Shown in pieces: positions 33,841 to 43,528 of a DNA stretch of 64,000 bases; position 1 is the stretch's first letter; each line of letters opens with the position of its first letter. Location: positions 82,123-146,122 of the forward strand of contig NZ_MPDM01000001.1 of NCBI RefSeq assembly GCF_001936115.1, read 5' to 3'. Below the pieces are notes generated by a model that was not told where the DNA came from, did no database searches, and was given only the letters and a program-made list of their open reading frames with translations. Made by a program: the position numbers and the translations under genes. Origin of the DNA: Boudabousia marimammalium. GTDB lineage: Bacteria; Actinomycetota; Actinomycetes; Actinomycetales; Actinomycetaceae.

Positions 33841-35529
33841 GGCGGACTCCATATCCCGGCGGCCAGCCAACACCACAGCCATCAGCACCATCAGCAGGCC
33901 AGCGCCACCAAGCACCAGCGCGCCAGTCCAGTGATTACTGCCGTCGGATTGCCGCACCGCCCAGGCAAACAAAGACGCATCTTGCACCCAGTCATCCAGT
34001 TTCAACAACTCGCCTAGGATCGAAACAAAAGCCGACCAGGCAATCGGCAGCCACACCAGCCAAGACGCCCTCGGCACCAAAACCAGCAGCAACAAAACGA
34101 AACCAGCCGCAGCTAAGGCCGGGCCGACCGAGCCGAACATGACCCAGATGAAAGTGTCACCCAGGTCAGCTTCGCTGCCCGCCTGCGCGACCGCGCCCAA
34201 AACCACCGTCACCGCGACGGCGGACACAATGAAGGCGGCAACCCCCACCAGCCAGGAGAAGAACACACTGCGGCGCACCGAAATACCGGACGCGGCCTCG
34301 TTCGCCAGATACCCGCGGCGCTCATAGTTGCGGGCGCTCAACACCAGCTGCACAGCCATAATTGTCAGCAGAATCGCCAGCATATTGCCGACCATCAGCA
34401 GGTACGCGGTCGCCGGCTCCGAGGTTCCACCCATCGCCGCAATCATCTCCCGCATCCGCTCAGAATCCTCCAGCATCTGCCCCACATTGCCCACAATCGA
34501 GCCCCACAGCACGCTCATCACCAGCAGGCCGCCCAGCCAAGACAGAATCGTGGACCGTTGCATCCGCAGCCGCAAACCCAGCAGGCTGTAGCCCTTCGCG
34601 GGCTGAGGATTCGCGGCGGAGGTGGTGAGGGTGTCCGGCGTGTACGGGGTGGCCGAGGGCGCTGCCGCGGCCGGGGTTCCAGCGGAGGTGGGTGCATCGC
34701 CCGCACCAGCCACCGCGCCCGCCGCCCGCCACCGCCAGGTAGCAAAGAGATCCCGGCTCTGAGACATGTGCGCCGCCAGCCAGCCGAGGGCCAGCACAAT
34801 CAGCAGCATCGGCGCCAGCGGCCACCACTCGTTCTCCCGGTAGGGGCCGGTCAGATTATGCCAGCCCATGGGTGTGAACCAGTGCAGCCATTTGGTGTCG
34901 GCAACGTCCGCGATGCCGCGCAGCACGTAGGCCAGCAGCACGAAACCGAAGGCGCAGAGTTTGGCGGCTCGGCCGCTAGCCGCGACCTGCGCCGCCAGCA
35001 GCGCAATCGTCCCGTAGGCCGCAATTTCCAGACTAAAAGTCGCGCCGTACAGTAAAGATTCCGACACCGCAAAATCCTCGATATGTGCCCCGCCGATCGC
35101 TAAGGCCAGCCCGCTTCCCATACCTACGGCCAGCGCGGTGCCGTACACAATAGTGGCGGCCGCCCAGAATGGGGCGCTGGGTTTCAGGCCGGCGGCCCGG
35201 AGCAGCTCTGTGTTGCCTTGCTCTTCTTGGGTCCGAGTCATTCCAACAGCCAGCAGAATAATCATGGCGGCAACCACGATTTGCAGTACCACACCAATCT
35301 TCCATACCGCGAAGTTCGCCAGATTCACCGGCTCTGGAATCGGCCCGTACAGCATCGTGATGCCGTCATTGCCGCGGAATGTCGGCACAATCTCCTGCAG
35401 CTCCGCAATCTCTGGGAAGCTGGCGCGATGCGCTTCCGGCATGGCCGCCATGAACCCGATGACCGCCAGTAGCCACGCCGCCAAATAGAACCGCCGCGTT
35501 TTCAGGTTGAGGCGCAGCAGCGTGCTCAT
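33838..35529 (-). CDS. ABC-2-type exporter permease (polyketide/drug exporter family)
   Basis: A 563-residue integral membrane protein with about 12 hydrophobic segments in two halves. Each half starts with a short polar N-terminus and a first helix (FYLAAWLLAVIGFMAAMPEA; STILSWLGGLLVMSVLWGSI), as in fused ABC-2 permeases for antibiotic export. A Pro/Ala-rich linker (about 265-300: APTSAGTPAAAAPSATPYT) joins the halves. Its start overlaps the stop of the ATPase gene by four bases. The pair should form one exporter in the cytoplasmic membrane. The substrate is unknown, and no biosynthesis genes are adjacent. Confidence 0.8.
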   Translation of the reverse strand: MSTLLRLNLKTRRFYLAAWLLAVIGFMAAMPEAHRASFPEIAELQEIVPTFRGNDGITMLYGPIPEPVNLANFAVWKIGVVLQIVVAAMIILLAVGMTRTQEEQGNTELLRAAGLKPSAPFWAAATIVYGTALAVGMGSGLALAIGGAHIEDFAVSESLLYGATFSLEIAAYGTIALLAAQVAASGRAAKLCAFGFVLLAYVLRGIADVADTKWLHWFTPMGWHNLTGPYRENEWWPLAPMLLIVLALGWLAAHMSQSRDLFATWRWRAAGAVAGAGDAPTSAGTPAAAAPSATPYTPDTLTTSAANPQPAKGYSLLGLRLRMQRSTILSWLGGLLVMSVLWGSIVGNVGQMLEDSERMREMIAAMGGTSEPATAYLLMVGNMLAILLTIMAVQLVLSARNYERRGYLANEAASGISVRRSVFFSWLVGVAAFIVSAVAVTVVLGAVAQAGSEADLGDTFIWVMFGSVGPALAAAGFVLLLLVLVPRASWLVWLPIAWSAFVSILGELLKLDDWVQDASLFAWAVRQSDGSNHWTGALVLGGAGLLMVLMAVVLAGRRDMESA

Positions 35530-37016
35530 TTGCGGCTCCTTCGCGGGAAGGTCCGTTTCGGGGTTTCTGGGGCCGAGGACGAGGGAGACTCCGACGTTTC
35601 AACCTCCGGCACATGCTCGGCCTCCGGCAGGGTGATGCTCGGTTCGGCAGTCACCGGCTCTGACGCGGGCTGCCGCCACGGCTGAGGTTCTGGCTCCGGT
35701 TCAGTGACCAGAGGCTCAGGCATCGGTTCCAGCGCAACCTCCGGCATAACCTCCGGCTCTGGTTCAGTCACCACCGGCTCCGGCTTTTCCTCAGCTAGTG
35801 TTGGCTCAGCCAGCTCAGCGAAGACCGGCGGCACGTATCCGCGGTCACTTGGCGGCACATACTCTACTGCGCTGGCCTGGTAATCCTCAATCACCGGGGT
35901 CCGCTGCTGTGGCGGCTGCCAGGTGGCCGGTGTTTCAGCCGCCGGCTCATCCCACTGGACGGCAGGCTTCAGCTCAGCCGCCCCACCTACGGTATCCGCA
36001 ACGCCAGCAACACCCATGGTGCCCGTAGCGCCCGCGGCGTCATCCGCCGACCCGATTATCACCGGTTTGAAGCTCAACACTGCCGGCTCATCCGTATCCG
36101 CTGGATCCTCGGCCGGCTCTGCCGCGGGGGCTACCGCCACACCCTCGACACCCCCAATCTCGGCGGGCACTCCCGTCGCGTAATGCGCCAAGAAAATATC
36201 CTCCAAGCTGGCGGGCGCACACACAATATCGGTGGCCCGCTGGTCAATCAATCGCTGCAACACGGCGGGCTGCTGGTCGGCGTCCGTGTTCGTTTCGAAA
36301 CGACTACCGTCAGGCAAAAGCGCCGAAATGTGGAAGCCATGCAGGTACGACAGTTCAGCCAAAGCTCCGGACTCTACGACGCGGCCAGCGCGAATAATCG
36401 TAATATCGTCAGCCAGCTGCTGAACCTCGGACAGAATATGGCTAGACAGCAGAACCGAGGTGCCGCGCCCCGCAGCCTCCTGCAAACACTGCGCGAAAAC
36501 CCGCTCCATCAGCGGATCCAGACCAGAGGTCGGCTCATCCAAAATCAGCACATCCGCGTTCGCGGCCAACGCCGCAATCAGCGCAATCTTCTGCCGATTG
36601 CCCTTAGAGTAGGTGCGCATCTTCTTCGACGGGTCCAGCTGGAAACGCTCAATCAGCTCCGCCCGCCGCTGCGGATCATCACCAGAGGGACGCAGCCGCG
36701 CCAAAGTCGCCAAAGTCTGCGCACCCGTCAGCTGCGGCCACAACGCCACCTCGCCGGGCACATACGCGGCCCGCGCCGTCGCCGCCGCCGGATCCTTCTG
36801 CGGATCATGCCCACCCAACAGCATCCGGCCCGCATCCGCCCGCAACATTCCCAGCAGACAGCGGATAGTGGTGGACTTTCCCGCCCCATTCGGGCCGAGG
36901 AAACCGTGGACCGTGCCCGGCCGCACCTCCAGATTCAGCTGATCAACCGCCACGGTCTTCCCGAAGCGTTTCACTAGGCCTTCAATCAGTACTGGGGAGG
37001 GGGTTGTCTCGGTCAT
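35526..37016 (-). CDS. ABC transporter ATPase with long Pro/Glu-rich C-terminal tail
   Basis: The first 280 residues are an ABC ATPase: Walker A GFLGPNGAGKSTTIRCLLG, signature TYSKGNRQKIALIAALA, Walker B VLILDEPTSGLDPLME, H-loop LLSSHIL. The signature differs from LSGGQ, as is usual in drug and polyketide exporter ATPases. From about residue 285 a low-complexity tail follows, rich in Pro, Glu and Ala, with PEPEVMPEVALEPMPEP-like repeats and a basic end (KRTFPRRSRK). The tail is much longer than in normal family members (about 300 aa). It powers the permease encoded next. Confidence 0.85.
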   Translation of the reverse strand: MTETTPSPVLIEGLVKRFGKTVAVDQLNLEVRPGTVHGFLGPNGAGKSTTIRCLLGMLRADAGRMLLGGHDPQKDPAAATARAAYVPGEVALWPQLTGAQTLATLARLRPSGDDPQRRAELIERFQLDPSKKMRTYSKGNRQKIALIAALAANADVLILDEPTSGLDPLMERVFAQCLQEAAGRGTSVLLSSHILSEVQQLADDITIIRAGRVVESGALAELSYLHGFHISALLPDGSRFETNTDADQQPAVLQRLIDQRATDIVCAPASLEDIFLAHYATGVPAEIGGVEGVAVAPAAEPAEDPADTDEPAVLSFKPVIIGSADDAAGATGTMGVAGVADTVGGAAELKPAVQWDEPAAETPATWQPPQQRTPVIEDYQASAVEYVPPSDRGYVPPVFAELAEPTLAEEKPEPVVTEPEPEVMPEVALEPMPEPLVTEPEPEPQPWRQPASEPVTAEPSITLPEAEHVPEVETSESPSSSAPETPKRTFPRRSRK

Positions 37017-37214
37017 CTGTCTGCTTCCTATCTTTCCGGCGGGTCCTGCACTGGTGCAGCACTCAAATATCTGTGCTCAACTTTGCCGTATTCTGATAGG
37101 GTTTCGCAAGGTTTTTCGGCGGGAAAGACTAAACTCTTGCTGGCGGGTGGGTGGGGAACGCCCTCGTCCTCGGCCCCGAAAGGGCGCCAAATCAGCAACC
37201 GGGGCGGCCGTGGC

Positions 37215-37856
37215 CTACTTCGGGTCCTGCACCTGGTCGCCCACAATCCAGAAATCGCACATGTCGTCGCCCTGCGCCAAAGTCTTCTCACGCAGCAGCT
37301 GGGCGCGGCGAGTCTTCACCGTAAGATAATCCAACTCGCAGAAAATCGGCGCCAAATCGCCCATCCCCTGATCATTGAAAAACTTCGCGATAGGGCATTT
37401 CGTGAAGTAATAGTAGACGCCGTCCTGGTGGCTGTCATCAAAGTTGAACTTCCAGGTCTCCGGGTATTCTTCGCGGTGCTCCTCCGCCCAGTCCGAGTTG
37501 TCGTGCATCTTCTTCCCGAACTTCGCCAGCTGCTTCGGGTCGTTAAAATCACCGTTCCCCATCAGTTTCAGCAGGATCGGGTCGCTGAGGGTGTCGCGCA
37601 TCAGCTGCCGCAACTCCTGCGGCCCGATCTTGCCGTCGCTAGCTTTCATGAAGGAGAAAAACAGCAGACTGAAATACAGGTTGTCGGCCATCGGGTTCTT
37701 TTCGCCAATATTGTCGGCTTGTTCCAGCAGTTTCTTGTATTCGTCCTTGGCGCCACCCATGATCAGTTTGACGTCGGCGGCATCGTAGCGTTTTTTGAGT
37801 GCCCGCTTCACAAAAGGCGCCAGAAACAGCCAGTGCTTGGCTTGGTACTTCAGCAT
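37215..37856 (-). CDS. ATC hydrolase-like family protein (L-2-amino-thiazoline-4-carboxylate hydrolase fold)
   Basis: 213 residues with the family end pattern: a conserved mid-region CPIAKFFNDQGMGDLAPIFC, then ELDYLTVKTRRAQLLREKTL, and the closing GDDMCDFWIVGD. These Cys and Asp residues (C-P, FC-ELD, GD-CDF) are typical of the L-2-amino-thiazoline-4-carboxylic acid hydrolase-like family. Most members are uncharacterised and may not share that activity. The N-terminus is helical and basic (LFLAPFVKRALKKRYDA). It is a single gene facing away from phosphoglucomutase. Confidence 0.7.
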   Translation of the reverse strand: MLKYQAKHWLFLAPFVKRALKKRYDAADVKLIMGGAKDEYKKLLEQADNIGEKNPMADNLYFSLLFFSFMKASDGKIGPQELRQLMRDTLSDPILLKLMGNGDFNDPKQLAKFGKKMHDNSDWAEEHREEYPETWKFNFDDSHQDGVYYYFTKCPIAKFFNDQGMGDLAPIFCELDYLTVKTRRAQLLREKTLAQGDDMCDFWIVGDQVQDPK

Positions 37857-37923
37857 CTTTGCTCCTTGGGGCCGAGGATTCGTGGTGTTCTCTCACCATT
37901 TACGATACAGCACTGTAGCTTTC

Positions 37924-38045
37924 TTTGTCTCATTTATGGCCGAGGGAGACGCCGAGCGGCGTGCCCGCGGTTTATGTGAGACAAATTCCCCAAAAAGGGC
38001 TGAATTCGAGCGATTTTGGAGAAAACCCCACACACAAACAGGAAG
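37924..38045. repeat. Intergenic hairpin repeat family, copy R4
   Basis: TTTGTCTCA (37924-37932) pairs with TGAGACAAA (37977-37985) around a GC-rich inner stem ACGCC/GGCGT. The right part, CCAAAAAGGGCTGAATTCGA and GCGATTTTGG, carries the family core also seen in R3 unit c and R5, and ends in CCCCACACACAAAC. It lies between the ATC-hydrolase-like gene and pgm. Confidence 0.6.
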
Positions 38046-38125
38046 TTGAGGGCAGCGATGGCTACCGAAGGGGTGGGCACAGCGTAGCAACAGGCACTAC
38101 GGCACGGGCACTTACGGAACAGCTC

Positions 38126-38176
38126 ACCGCACCACCACCGCACCACCACCGCACCACCCGCCGCACCACCACAGCA
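38126..38176 (+). repeat. Simple repeat of CACCACCG-type units
   Basis: GCACCACCACC is repeated in tandem with small variations, followed by CAGCAGCAG. It sits about 60 bases before the pgm start. Such tracts are prone to slippage and could vary in length between strains. Confidence 0.7.
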
Positions 38177-38234
38177 GCAGCGGAATCCTCCCAAGTGACT
38201 TGGCTAACTCCGCTGGGCGTGACAAAATAGAAGT

Positions 38235-39908
38235 ATGCATGAACGCGCTGGCCAGAGGGCCCTTCCAGAAGATTTGATTGATGTCGATGCGGTTGTTTCC
38301 GCCTACTATGATTTGGTGCCGGATCCGCAGATTCCTGCGCAAAAGGTGGTGTTCGGAACGTCCGGACATCGCGGTTCCAGCTTGAACACTGCCTTCAATG
38401 AGGCGCATATTGTGGCTACTACTGCCGCGATTATTGAGTACCGGCGTAGTCAGGGAACTGACGGCCCGCTGTTTATTGGCCGTGACACTCATGCGTTGAG
38501 TGAGCCGGCTTGGCGGACTGCGCTGGAGGTGCTGGCTGCTGCCGACATTGACACGCGGATTGATGCGCGCGGCGGGTTCACCCCCACTCCGGCGGTTTCG
38601 CACGCTATTTTGCGCGCCAACGGCGCTGGCACTACCGGCGGCGTCCGCATTGAGGGCCCTGGCCGGGCTGACGGCATTGTGGTGACACCGTCACACAACC
38701 CGCCGGCTGATGGTGGCTTCAAATACAATCCGCCCAATGGTGGCCCCGCGGACTCGGATGCGACCAGCTGGATCGCTAACCGGGCCAATGAGCTGCTGGC
38801 CGAGGGGTGGCGGGAGGTGCCTAGGCATCCGGATCCTCTCAACGCCGAATGCGTCCATCAAAATGATTACATGTCCGCCTATATTGATGATCTTGCGGAT
38901 GTGATTGATTTTGATGCGATTCGTGAGGCGGGCGTTAGGATTGGCGCAGACCCCCTCGGCGGTGCGGCCGTAGAGTACTGGGGCATGATCGGGGAACGCT
39001 ACAACCTGGACCTGACCGTGGTGAACCCGGAGGTTGACCCTGCCTGGTCGTTTATGACGCTGGACTGGGATGGCAAGATCCGGATGGACTGCTCCTCCCC
39101 GTACGCGATGGCTTCCTTGATGGACATTATGCGTCCCGCCGAGGATGGCTCCACCCCCTACGATATTGCGACCGGTAATGATGCAGACTCTGACCGTCAC
39201 GGCATTGTGACCGCTGACGGGCTGATGAATCCGAACCATTTCCTGGCGGTAGCGATCGAGTACCTGTTCACTCACCGTCCCGGCTGGGCGAAGAACGCCG
39301 CGATTGGTAAAACCCTAGTGTCTTCCGCTCTGATTGACCGGGTGGCGGCTGATTTGGGCCGTCAGATGATTGAAGTTCCCGTCGGTTTTAAGCATTTCGT
39401 GCCCGGCCTGGTGAACGGCTCGGTCGGTTTCGGCGGTGAAGAATCTGCGGGAGCCTCATTCCTACGTAAGGATGGCACCGTGTGGACCACCGATAAGGAC
39501 GGCATCATCATGTGTTTGCTGGCGTCTGAGATTCTGGCGGTCACCGGTAAGACTCCGTCACAGTTGCACCGTGAGCAGGTCGAACGCTTCGGTGCTTCCG
39601 CCTATGAGCGGATTGACTCCGCCGCCACGAAGGCTGAAAAAGCGAAACTGGCGAAACTCTCCCCCGAGGATGTCACCGCCACAGAGCTGGCCGGCGAACC
39701 GATCGTTGACCGCCTGGTGGATGCACCCGGCAACGGGGCGCCGATTGGCGGCCTTAAAGTCACGACCGAGAACGCTTGGTTTGCGGCCCGCCCCTCTGGC
39801 ACGGAGGACGTGTACAAGATTTACGCTGAATCATTCAAGGGCGTGGAGCATCTAAAGGAAGTACAGGAAGCAGCGAAACAGGTGGTGGCGGACGCCCTCG
39901 GCGCCTGA
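38235..39908 (+). CDS. pgm: Phosphoglucomutase (alpha-D-glucose phosphate-specific)
   Basis: A 557-residue phosphohexomutase interconverting glucose 1-phosphate and glucose 6-phosphate in glycogen and sugar-nucleotide metabolism. The substrate-binding TSGHRG is near residue 40, the phosphoserine loop is VVTPSHNPPADGG (about 152-164), the Mg-binding loop is GNDADSDRHG, the sugar-binding loop is GGEESAGASF, and the phosphate-binding loop is RPSGTEDVYKIY. Length and motif order fit the bacterial Pgm (PgmA) family. The gene is intact and monocistronic, or leads into the pentapeptide gene 32 bases downstream. Confidence 0.92.
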   Translation: MHERAGQRALPEDLIDVDAVVSAYYDLVPDPQIPAQKVVFGTSGHRGSSLNTAFNEAHIVATTAAIIEYRRSQGTDGPLFIGRDTHALSEPAWRTALEVLAAADIDTRIDARGGFTPTPAVSHAILRANGAGTTGGVRIEGPGRADGIVVTPSHNPPADGGFKYNPPNGGPADSDATSWIANRANELLAEGWREVPRHPDPLNAECVHQNDYMSAYIDDLADVIDFDAIREAGVRIGADPLGGAAVEYWGMIGERYNLDLTVVNPEVDPAWSFMTLDWDGKIRMDCSSPYAMASLMDIMRPAEDGSTPYDIATGNDADSDRHGIVTADGLMNPNHFLAVAIEYLFTHRPGWAKNAAIGKTLVSSALIDRVAADLGRQMIEVPVGFKHFVPGLVNGSVGFGGEESAGASFLRKDGTVWTTDKDGIIMCLLASEILAVTGKTPSQLHREQVERFGASAYERIDSAATKAEKAKLAKLSPEDVTATELAGEPIVDRLVDAPGNGAPIGGLKVTTENAWFAARPSGTEDVYKIYAESFKGVEHLKEVQEAAKQVVADALGA

Positions 39909-39940
39909 GCAGAGGGCACACTAAAAAGAGTAGGTAAAAT

Positions 39941-41314
39941 ATGGGAAAGAAAATCGGAAGAATTCCTCTGTACTTGGCTGTATTCGGAGTACTTTTGTGC
40001 TCCATCATAATATTCTTCTCCGCATTAAGGGGAATGCCAATCGTACTGGATTTTTTTGGATATGAAGAGCTAGAAACCAACCAGTTGGTAACCATTTCTC
40101 TCTCAATCACAGCGGGATTGGGAGCAGCTGTGTTTATGGTGGTTAACTACCGAAAACAATCATTGGAGGAACGTAAATACGCGGACTCGCATGAGTCTGA
40201 ACTTGTCGCCAGTTTTAACGAGTACGCAAGAGATTTGAATCAGCAAACCACTCAGGCAGTGGCGGCAATTATCGGTATTTCATATATCACAGACAAGATA
40301 TCAGAACTTGGCCCCGAACATAAAGAGACTTTTAATCAAAGATGCGTGGATATTCTGTGCTCTTTTCTGCGCAGTCAAACTGACGAGAAGAGCCCCCGAC
40401 TAGCCGAAATAAAACAGTCCGAAGTAATCAAACAGTTTCGTGTACACACACTAGAAGATGCTGAGAACAGTTGGTCTGGATGCACTTTTAATCTGCCTGA
40501 AATCAGGTTTTTTGCCAAACTCGATTTACGCAACTCCGTCTTCGATGGCTTGGTAGACTTCAATGGATCACAGTTTGAACGTTCCATAGACCTAAGCTAT
40601 ACGAAGTTCAGTACAGTTAATTTCGATAACACAACATTTATGGGAGAGAAAAACCTCTTCATTCACACCAAATTTAGAGATGAAATCACGTTTACTGGAA
40701 ACTGCAAGTTTATGCATGATACTTATTTTAACGAGGCAGTTTTTCCAGATCAGGTTGTTTTTGGCAACTCCTTCACTCCCTCAACCCGAGAAAGCGAAGA
40801 ACACTCAAATATTACAATTTTCTACGGAAACCTATCGTTTCAAAATGCCCATTTTGGGTCAACAGGCTCTGGCAGTGCATACTTCAATAGTGCAATGTTT
40901 CGCGATTCTGCAGATTTCTCAAAGGCTCATTTCGGCTCCTTAGAGTTTGTTTATGCCCAGTTTGAAAAGTCACTATACCTCGACCAGACCACTATTCTTT
41001 TGGGTATTAATCTAGAGCATGCATCGATTCGTCACGATTTACAACTAAAATCTCTCACTTTTCCCGACGTTAACTATGCGGCACCAGAACTCAAGTTATA
41101 CAAGACCAAAGTCGGGGGTAGCTTCATACTGGATGAAAAACTAGACGAAAAACTAGGCGAAACGTACGCCGAGAACTTCGAGGAAAATACCGCGCTTCCT
41201 CGACATCTACAAATCTCCGAAATGGAGGTAGGAGACGCTTCTCCTAGTTCTATGTTAAACGGATTCTTTGAAACTAATCGGTTACGCATCCATTCCTCCG
41301 CAAAGACAGTTTGA
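39941..41314 (+). CDS. Pentapeptide-repeat membrane protein (457 aa)
   Basis: Two transmembrane helices at the N-terminus (IPLYLAVFGVLLCSIIIFFS; LSITAGLGAAVFMVVNY) are followed by a helical linker. A pentapeptide-like beta-helix spans about residues 165-340, with repeats such as FFAKLDLRNSVFDGLVDFNG, FERSIDLSYTKFSTVNFDN and FRDSADFSKAHFGSLEFVYA. The tail is acidic. Codon use is AT-richer than pgm, so it may be a later arrival. Function unknown. Proteins of this layout occur in variable regions and can be scaffolds. The ribosome site is GGTAAAAT, weak. A terminator follows at 41339. Confidence 0.7.
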   Translation: MGKKIGRIPLYLAVFGVLLCSIIIFFSALRGMPIVLDFFGYEELETNQLVTISLSITAGLGAAVFMVVNYRKQSLEERKYADSHESELVASFNEYARDLNQQTTQAVAAIIGISYITDKISELGPEHKETFNQRCVDILCSFLRSQTDEKSPRLAEIKQSEVIKQFRVHTLEDAENSWSGCTFNLPEIRFFAKLDLRNSVFDGLVDFNGSQFERSIDLSYTKFSTVNFDNTTFMGEKNLFIHTKFRDEITFTGNCKFMHDTYFNEAVFPDQVVFGNSFTPSTRESEEHSNITIFYGNLSFQNAHFGSTGSGSAYFNSAMFRDSADFSKAHFGSLEFVYAQFEKSLYLDQTTILLGINLEHASIRHDLQLKSLTFPDVNYAAPELKLYKTKVGGSFILDEKLDEKLGETYAENFEENTALPRHLQISEMEVGDASPSSMLNGFFETNRLRIHSSAKTV

Positions 41315-41338
41315 GCCCCGCCTCGGTCTTGAGCCATT

Positions 41339-41384
41339 AAAAGCGCGGCAGCTAGGCTACTTTCAGCCCGGCTGCCGCGCTTTT
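41339..41384. terminator. Bidirectional hairpin terminator
   Basis: Perfect 14-bp arms AAAAGCGCGGCAGC (41339-41352) and GCTGCCGCGCTTTT (41371-41384) with an 18-base loop. A-run and T-run sides make it usable in both directions. It stands 24 bases after the pentapeptide gene. Confidence 0.85.
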
Positions 41385-41650
41385 CAATACGCACTCTGCA
41401 AACCCGCACCCCTTCCGCACCCCACTTCAACGCGCGTTTCCCCACAAAATCTTGAACTGTGCGGAAAGTACCAGAAAGCTGTCCCGGGCAGGGTGCATAA
41501 TGGATACGTGCATATATCGTGCACTAGCGAGGCGAAATCAATGCCCCACAACGGCAAGGCAAATCCAATCCTGCCTGCATGATTTCGCACGTAACCCACA
41601 ACTGTGACGGCCTCCGCCTGCGCTGAGCGCCGCCCTTTGAGAAGGAATAC

Positions 41651-43522
41651 ATGTTGAATATTGCTGCTTTAGGCTTAGCGGCCCTTATCCCGACCGAAAC
41701 TTGGAGTGAAACCATTAATCAGGCGATTTCTAGAGCACTTGACCCCTTCGTAAATGCACTGTCTGCAGTGGTTTTCTACTCCCCCTCAATCGGGGGGACG
41801 CAGATTCCGCTGATTGTGCTGTGGCTGCTGGCTGGCGGTATTTTCTTCACCGCCTACCTGGGCTTCATGCAGCTGCGGGTATCCACTTACCGGCACTCTC
41901 GTAAACTCATTAAAGGCCAGTACACGCGCCACTCCGACCCGGGTGAAGTGACCAGTTTCCAGGCGCTCGCCACGGAACTTTCCGGCACAGTGGGCTTGGG
42001 CAATATTGCGGGTGTCGCGGTCGCTATCACGATGGGCGGCCCGGGCGCTGCCCTGTGGATCATTATTGCGGGCCTGATCGGTATGGCGTTGAAGATGGCG
42101 GAAGCCACCCTCGGCGTGAAGTACCGTGAAGTGGATGAGGACGGCAACACCTCGGGCGGCCCCATGTACTATTTGAAGCACGGTTTGGCGGAGCTAGGGA
42201 AGCCGCGCTTCGGTAAAGTGCTGGCTGTTTTCTTTGCGATTGCGACCGTGTTCGGGGTGACTGGTGCGGGCAATATGTTCCAGTCGAATCAGGCGGCGGC
42301 GCAGCTGGTGAATGTGACCGGCGGCGACACCAGCTTCCTGTACGGCAAGGAATGGCTGATTGGTGTGGTGATCGCGATTTTTGCGGGCGCAGTCATCCTC
42401 GGCGGCATCTCGAAGATCGGTTCGGTGACTTCGAAGATTGTGCCGTTCATGGGTTTGCTGTACGTCTTGATGTGTCTGTTCGTGCTGGTGCCGAATATCA
42501 CGCACATTCCGGCTGCTTTCGGTGAGATTTTCGAGGGCGCTTTCACTGGCCAGGGTGTGGCCGGCGGCATTTTGGGCGTCATGATTGTGGGCTTGCGCCG
42601 GGCGGCGTTCTCTAACGCGGCGGGCGTCGGCACGGCCGGCATGGCTCACTCCGCGGTGAAGACTCGCCGTCCCGCGACCGAGGGTTTCGTCGCCATGTGG
42701 GAGCCTTTCGTGGATTCGGTGGTGATTTGTACTCTAACGGCTTTGACGGTGATTATTTCCGGCGTCTGGAAGGGTGCGCAGGGTATCGAGGGTGTGGCAT
42801 TGACTGCAGCCGCCTTGGAGACCAGTGTTTCTTGGTTTGATGTGCCGCTGACGATTGCGATTATTCTGTTTGCTTTCTCCACGATTCTGTCTTATTCCTA
42901 CTATGGGATGAAGGCGATGGGTTTCCTCTTTGGCGGTTCTAAGACCGCGGAGAAGGCTTATAATATCGCCTATTTGCTGCTGATTGTGGTGGGCGCTGCG
43001 GCCTCTTTGGATACGATTATTGCTTTCTCTGACGCCATGTTTTTCTTGATGGCGGTGCCGAACTTGCTGGGCATGTACATGCTGGCGGGCGTGGTGAAGC
43101 GTGAGATTTTTGGTCATCGAGAGAAGGTCGATGCGGGCGTGATTTCTGAGGTTGCCAAGGACGAGCAGGTTGGTGTTTTCAACGCGGCAGAGGCGGATGA
43201 GTCTCATGCGGCGGTCGCGCAGGCGGAGACGGTGGCGGCTTTTGAGTTGGCGGCGGAGGCCCGTTACGATGCGGAGCAGGCGCAGGCTGATGACAGTGTG
43301 AATGAGGCGGCGACCGAGGCGGCGGTTTCCGCCTACCAGGAGGCTTCGGCGCAGGCGGTGGAGACGGCGCAGCAGGCGCGCGAGATTTTCGCGGCGGCTG
43401 ACGATGAGACTGGAATGCTGCCGGAGGAAGCTGACGTGGAGCCTTTGGTGACTGGTTTCGCGAATGAGATTATGCCTGACCTAGAGGAATCAGGGACTGG
43501 GGACGAGGGTTCTCAGATTTAG
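41651..43522 (+). CDS. Alanine/glycine:sodium symporter (AGCS family) with long C-terminal extension
   Basis: 623 residues with about ten membrane segments. Family motifs are present: FQALATELSGTVGLGNIAGV near the N-terminus, GMALKMAEATLGVKYR, GVTGAGNMFQSNQAA, and NAAGVGTAGMAHSAVKTRRP. It imports alanine or glycine with sodium. From about residue 490 an Ala/Glu-rich coiled tail (VAQAETVAAFELAAEARYDA and similar) adds some 130 residues not usual for AlsT/DagA. GAGAAGGAAT precedes the ATG. A hairpin terminator follows. The last 20 codons exist again, without the gene, at 47259. Confidence 0.9.
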   Translation: MLNIAALGLAALIPTETWSETINQAISRALDPFVNALSAVVFYSPSIGGTQIPLIVLWLLAGGIFFTAYLGFMQLRVSTYRHSRKLIKGQYTRHSDPGEVTSFQALATELSGTVGLGNIAGVAVAITMGGPGAALWIIIAGLIGMALKMAEATLGVKYREVDEDGNTSGGPMYYLKHGLAELGKPRFGKVLAVFFAIATVFGVTGAGNMFQSNQAAAQLVNVTGGDTSFLYGKEWLIGVVIAIFAGAVILGGISKIGSVTSKIVPFMGLLYVLMCLFVLVPNITHIPAAFGEIFEGAFTGQGVAGGILGVMIVGLRRAAFSNAAGVGTAGMAHSAVKTRRPATEGFVAMWEPFVDSVVICTLTALTVIISGVWKGAQGIEGVALTAAALETSVSWFDVPLTIAIILFAFSTILSYSYYGMKAMGFLFGGSKTAEKAYNIAYLLLIVVGAAASLDTIIAFSDAMFFLMAVPNLLGMYMLAGVVKREIFGHREKVDAGVISEVAKDEQVGVFNAAEADESHAAVAQAETVAAFELAAEARYDAEQAQADDSVNEAATEAAVSAYQEASAQAVETAQQAREIFAAADDETGMLPEEADVEPLVTGFANEIMPDLEESGTGDEGSQI

Positions 43523-43528
43523 TTGAGG

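Noticed and set aside
35798..36977. Long plus-strand frames antisense to the ABC exporter ATPase (up to 264 codons)
   Set aside because: These are shadow frames of a GC-rich gene. The minus-strand frame has all ABC motifs.
42194..43207. Minus-strand frames of about 150 codons under the symporter gene
   Set aside because: They are His/Arg/Gln-rich antisense shadows of a GC-rich membrane protein gene with a clear sense product.
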